From positions 2,796,978 to 2,860,977 of the forward strand of contig OZ038438.1 in the NCBI GenBank assembly GCA_964036275.1: DNA of 64,000 nt, read 5' to 3'. The position numbers and the translations under genes were made by a program. Source of the DNA: Litoditis marina (taxonomy: Eukaryota; Nematoda; Chromadorea; Rhabditida; Rhabditidae). Of this stretch, positions 61,701-64,000 are shown piece after piece (positions within the stretch are counted from its first letter, which is position 1; every line of letters begins with the position of its first letter). The notes below the pieces were generated by a model that did no database searches, was not told the origin of the DNA, and saw only the letters and a program-made list of their open reading frames with translations.

Positions 61701-62264
61701 ATTTTCACAAACAAATTTGAAATGTTCACGCATGTATTCACTTTATAGACGACGACTTTTATTGAGCACAGTCAGATCATATCATGACGTGAAAATAAAA
61801 TCGAAAAAATATTGTAATACTCTTTTCCGCATGTACCATCAAAACAGAACTTCAAATTTTGTGGAAACACAATGTTTCCAGTTTTTGAACATTTACTTCA
61901 TAACTTTCAAAGCTCTTGAACAAGACTCTTCCGATTCGGCATCTAGAAGTGGTTCGGATCAGGTGTTTTCATCTGGATCGGAACCAGTGTTGCCAGAGTC
62001 AGTCCGATCCGAAGACCGTGCAGTCATTGAAATTCGACCCGAGTCCGGTACGTTCCCTCTGGCAAACAAATTACATGACCCCCACCATTTCAATTCCACC
62101 TCAAGTAAAAGTTTTGAAACAATTTTTGAAGAAACATAGAACTTGAATTAACGACGGTCTAGATTTTCATGATAAGAGTTTATTTTTCAGTTGAAGAAAT
62201 GGATGAACTCTCCTTCGACATGGCTGAAAATTGCTCTGAGAGTGGAGAAAGCATTTCTTTTTGA
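55783..62264 (+). CDS. Unrecognised protein with acidic Ser-rich C-terminal half
   Basis: I do not recognise the family. Exons supported by splice sites and phase: 56294-56409, 57008-57096, 57206-57328, 57490-57663, 60198-60296, about 60942-61085, 61540-61634, 61913-62047, 62191-62264 (TGA). A first exon at 55783-55851 (MNALDNKALLQKV) is likely but its phase does not join 56294, so a small exon is missing between them. The N-terminal half is charged and helical-looking (KYPKLKRFQELIGDSVKQ, IQQRLIQMGFASSAKVL, LSLDEVHEMFDENVAHDRL, REKRSSLKDRLQTLVKT). The C-terminal half is low complexity: SESEESSSVTDSSE, a Pro patch (GSLPPVPPLQSR), then SGSDQVFSSGSEPV and NCSESGESISF at the end. No signal peptide or TM. 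A LINE-like insertion lies in the 57664-60197 intron. The acceptor of the exon ending 61085 is weak. Confidence 0.6.
57972..58370 (-). CDS. 132-residue ORF of unknown role inside the LINE-like insertion
   Basis: The first half is Ser/Thr/Pro rich (TTSPSATCDSPL, TPSESPATDDS); the second half is aromatic rich (YPSQLERIARYCQEV, DYYVFVVPPYFRTTFIIKYY). Not recognised. It may be the residual end of a larger transposon protein or a host sequence carried along. Confidence 0.35.
   Translation of the reverse strand: MEVVEESRSSVITTSPSATCDSPLAISSEHITCPTPSESPATDDSISIPASGSFDNFYKHHVPPALYPSQLERIARYCQEVHSYCEQFPNASVEDYYVFVVPPYFRTTFIIKYYELYDYKITPASRMKNLYM
58480..58625. repeat. Two-unit tandem repeat, about 80 bp
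   Basis: AATTCTCGGAAATTCCAGG-GAAACTCAGTATCAGGGAAAAG is followed by a diverged second unit (AATTTCTCGATAATTTC, GTAACTCAGCATCGGGGAAAAG). GGGAAATTCCC-type motifs recur at 58430 and 58978-59005. It lies within the LINE-like insertion. Confidence 0.65.
59066..59638 (-). CDS. ORF1-like nucleic-acid-binding protein of a non-LTR retrotransposon
   Basis: 190 residues. An N-terminal helical segment (ILSEIKSLNSKLDSLTKSLP) looks like a short coiled coil. It is followed by CLTIYGLPED, ISILHRLGKYRQ and RPLKVSIKD in the spacing typical of L1-ORF1p-like/RRM proteins encoded by many invertebrate LINEs. The Lys/Arg-rich end (KQRKAGFLARQSKRDAAR) suits RNA binding. It is intact as an open frame, but the element's ORF2 is absent. 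Family assignment rests on motif memory only. Confidence 0.6.
   Translation of the reverse strand: MIIMPSPRPKMVPSRTHFSTILSEIKSLNSKLDSLTKSLPTIIQAELHRFNDQRCLTIYGLPEDSSTKKKVNAIFNLVSVSPSNISILHRLGKYRQDGLPRPLKVSIKDGIPFPRLIDLSTAMKSEDSMSTFHVRKFETPKQRKAGFLARQSKRDAARAEVTDQTTILPSPADPNLHRSAGFPEIPRFFP
60386..60559. repeat. Fold-back with 40-bp arms of GGGAC/GTCCC motifs
   Basis: The left arm starts GAACGGGACGTCCCATG and the right arm ends CATGGGACGTCCGGTTC; both contain GTACTGTCCCGGGAC or its complement. The loop of about 90 bases includes ATGCAAAT-like AT-rich DNA. It lies in an intron of the unrecognised gene. Confidence 0.85.
60812..60826. repeat. Poly-G run
   Basis: About 14 consecutive G with one T. 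Similar C or G runs of 10 or more occur at about 6583, 16248, 27488 and 45556. Confidence 0.9.
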
Positions 62265-63162
62265 ATGTTCATCTCTCTATATTTAGATAACAAATTGTTC
62301 ATTATGTCATTATTATCCTTACCATGAATGGGAAAGTTTTTCAATTTTTCATCTAACAATTGTTTTGATGACCTAACATATTTTGGTAACCTTTCTCGGG
62401 TTACCTGACAGGTAACCAGGAACTATCCTGGAACTGAAATCCTGTTACCCTTCAAACTAACGGTAACAACAAAATTTTGCGTTAGCTGAAAGGGATATCA
62501 ACTGATTTTTCATCTAAGGTTTTTCTTATTAACAATTTCCTATTCAGGAACTAATGAAACTCACAAAAATGCGGTTAGGTTACCAAGAATACAGTTTAGT
62601 TAGGTATATGAATTCACCGTTTATGAGTTTTTGAAAATTCTCAAAACTACGCGCCTTTTACAAGCTATCCTAAGTTTACAGGCGTTGTCTCCTTTTTTGC
62701 GTTGTGTAGAATAGGTATTTTTGTAAAATTGCCTAACTTCACTCATTATATAATAAATTTGTTCTGTTTTTGTTCAATTTCATATTCGCCAGGTGGATAT
62801 TTATTCACTCAGTCATTTAGTTGTCTCGTTTCCCATTAATATTATCACTTTCGCTGTAATGTTTACAAATAAATTTTGCACGTTTTAGAGCAGTTTTGTT
62901 CTTCCGGTAAATACAAATTTTAAAAAGGAGTGTTCATCTTATACGGCTCAGTACTGTTATTATCTTTGTTGTTCTGGTTTTTCTAGTATTCAATGTGTCG
63001 TGTGTCACTCTGTTCTACCCCTTCCTAATTCGCAATTAAGTGTTGTAAGTTATCATTAAAATGGTTACCAATTAAACAAATACGTCACGTTTTTTTATTA
63101 ATATTACGTATTCATGATAATATAGTGGTAATTCTCATAATCACAAGGAAGATTTTTCAGAA
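62265..63162. other. Spacer upstream of DHFR
   Basis: 898 bp, AT-rich. The first 300 bp contain GGTTACC/GGTAAC repeats shared with about 34460 and 41600. The last bases before the DHFR ATG are gatttttcag, a strong splice acceptor. Confidence 0.6.

Positions 63163-64000
<838 letters not shown>

Overview
The window is animal nuclear DNA. Genes are split into many small exons with GT-AG introns, and the introns are full of microsatellites and small inverted-repeat elements. The gene set (metazoan UPRT, an orexin/allatotropin-type GPCR, an E75/Rev-erb-class nuclear receptor, a SEA-domain membrane mucin) points to a bilaterian invertebrate, probably a protostome. At least five genes have a strong 3' splice acceptor only 1-9 bases before the start codon. 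That would fit spliced-leader trans-splicing, so a spiralian or other trans-splicing lineage is plausible, but the species cannot be fixed from the sequence alone.

Layout, left to right: (1) 1-2590 +, 3' part of MRPL38 (mitochondrial ribosomal protein mL38). (2) 3080-10058 +, an SH3BGR-family thioredoxin-fold protein with a Glu-rich tail and an in-frame TAG inside one coding exon. (3) 10798-12704 -, UPRT. (4) 17601-23251 +, a class A neuropeptide GPCR. (5) 23266-29366 -, a complete E75/Rev-erb-like nuclear receptor whose stop codon is 14 bp from the GPCR stop. (6) 29645-36667 -, SLC35F5-like transporter, in tandem with the receptor and only 278 bp upstream of its ATG. (7) 39510-47488 -, an 18-exon type I membrane protein with acidic/Ser/Thr-rich ectodomain, Glu-Pro repeats, SEA domain, TM and tail. 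(8) about 55783-62264 +, an unrecognised gene with an acidic Ser-rich half. One of its introns holds a LINE-like insertion (57789-59738, -) with an ORF1 but no recognisable reverse transcriptase. (9) 63163-64000 +, first two exons of DHFR, running off the window.

Gene models were built by hand from splice consensus, reading-phase continuity and remembered family similarity. For MRPL38 (visible part), SH3BGR, UPRT, GPCR, nuclear receptor, SLC35F5 and the mucin, every exon junction keeps phase. The genes do not form one pathway. The local relations of interest are the near-abutting convergent pair GPCR/nuclear receptor and the close tandem pair SLC35F5/nuclear receptor. Intergenic stretches (12.7-17.6, 36.7-39.5, 47.5-55.8 kb) hold repeats but no gene I can support.
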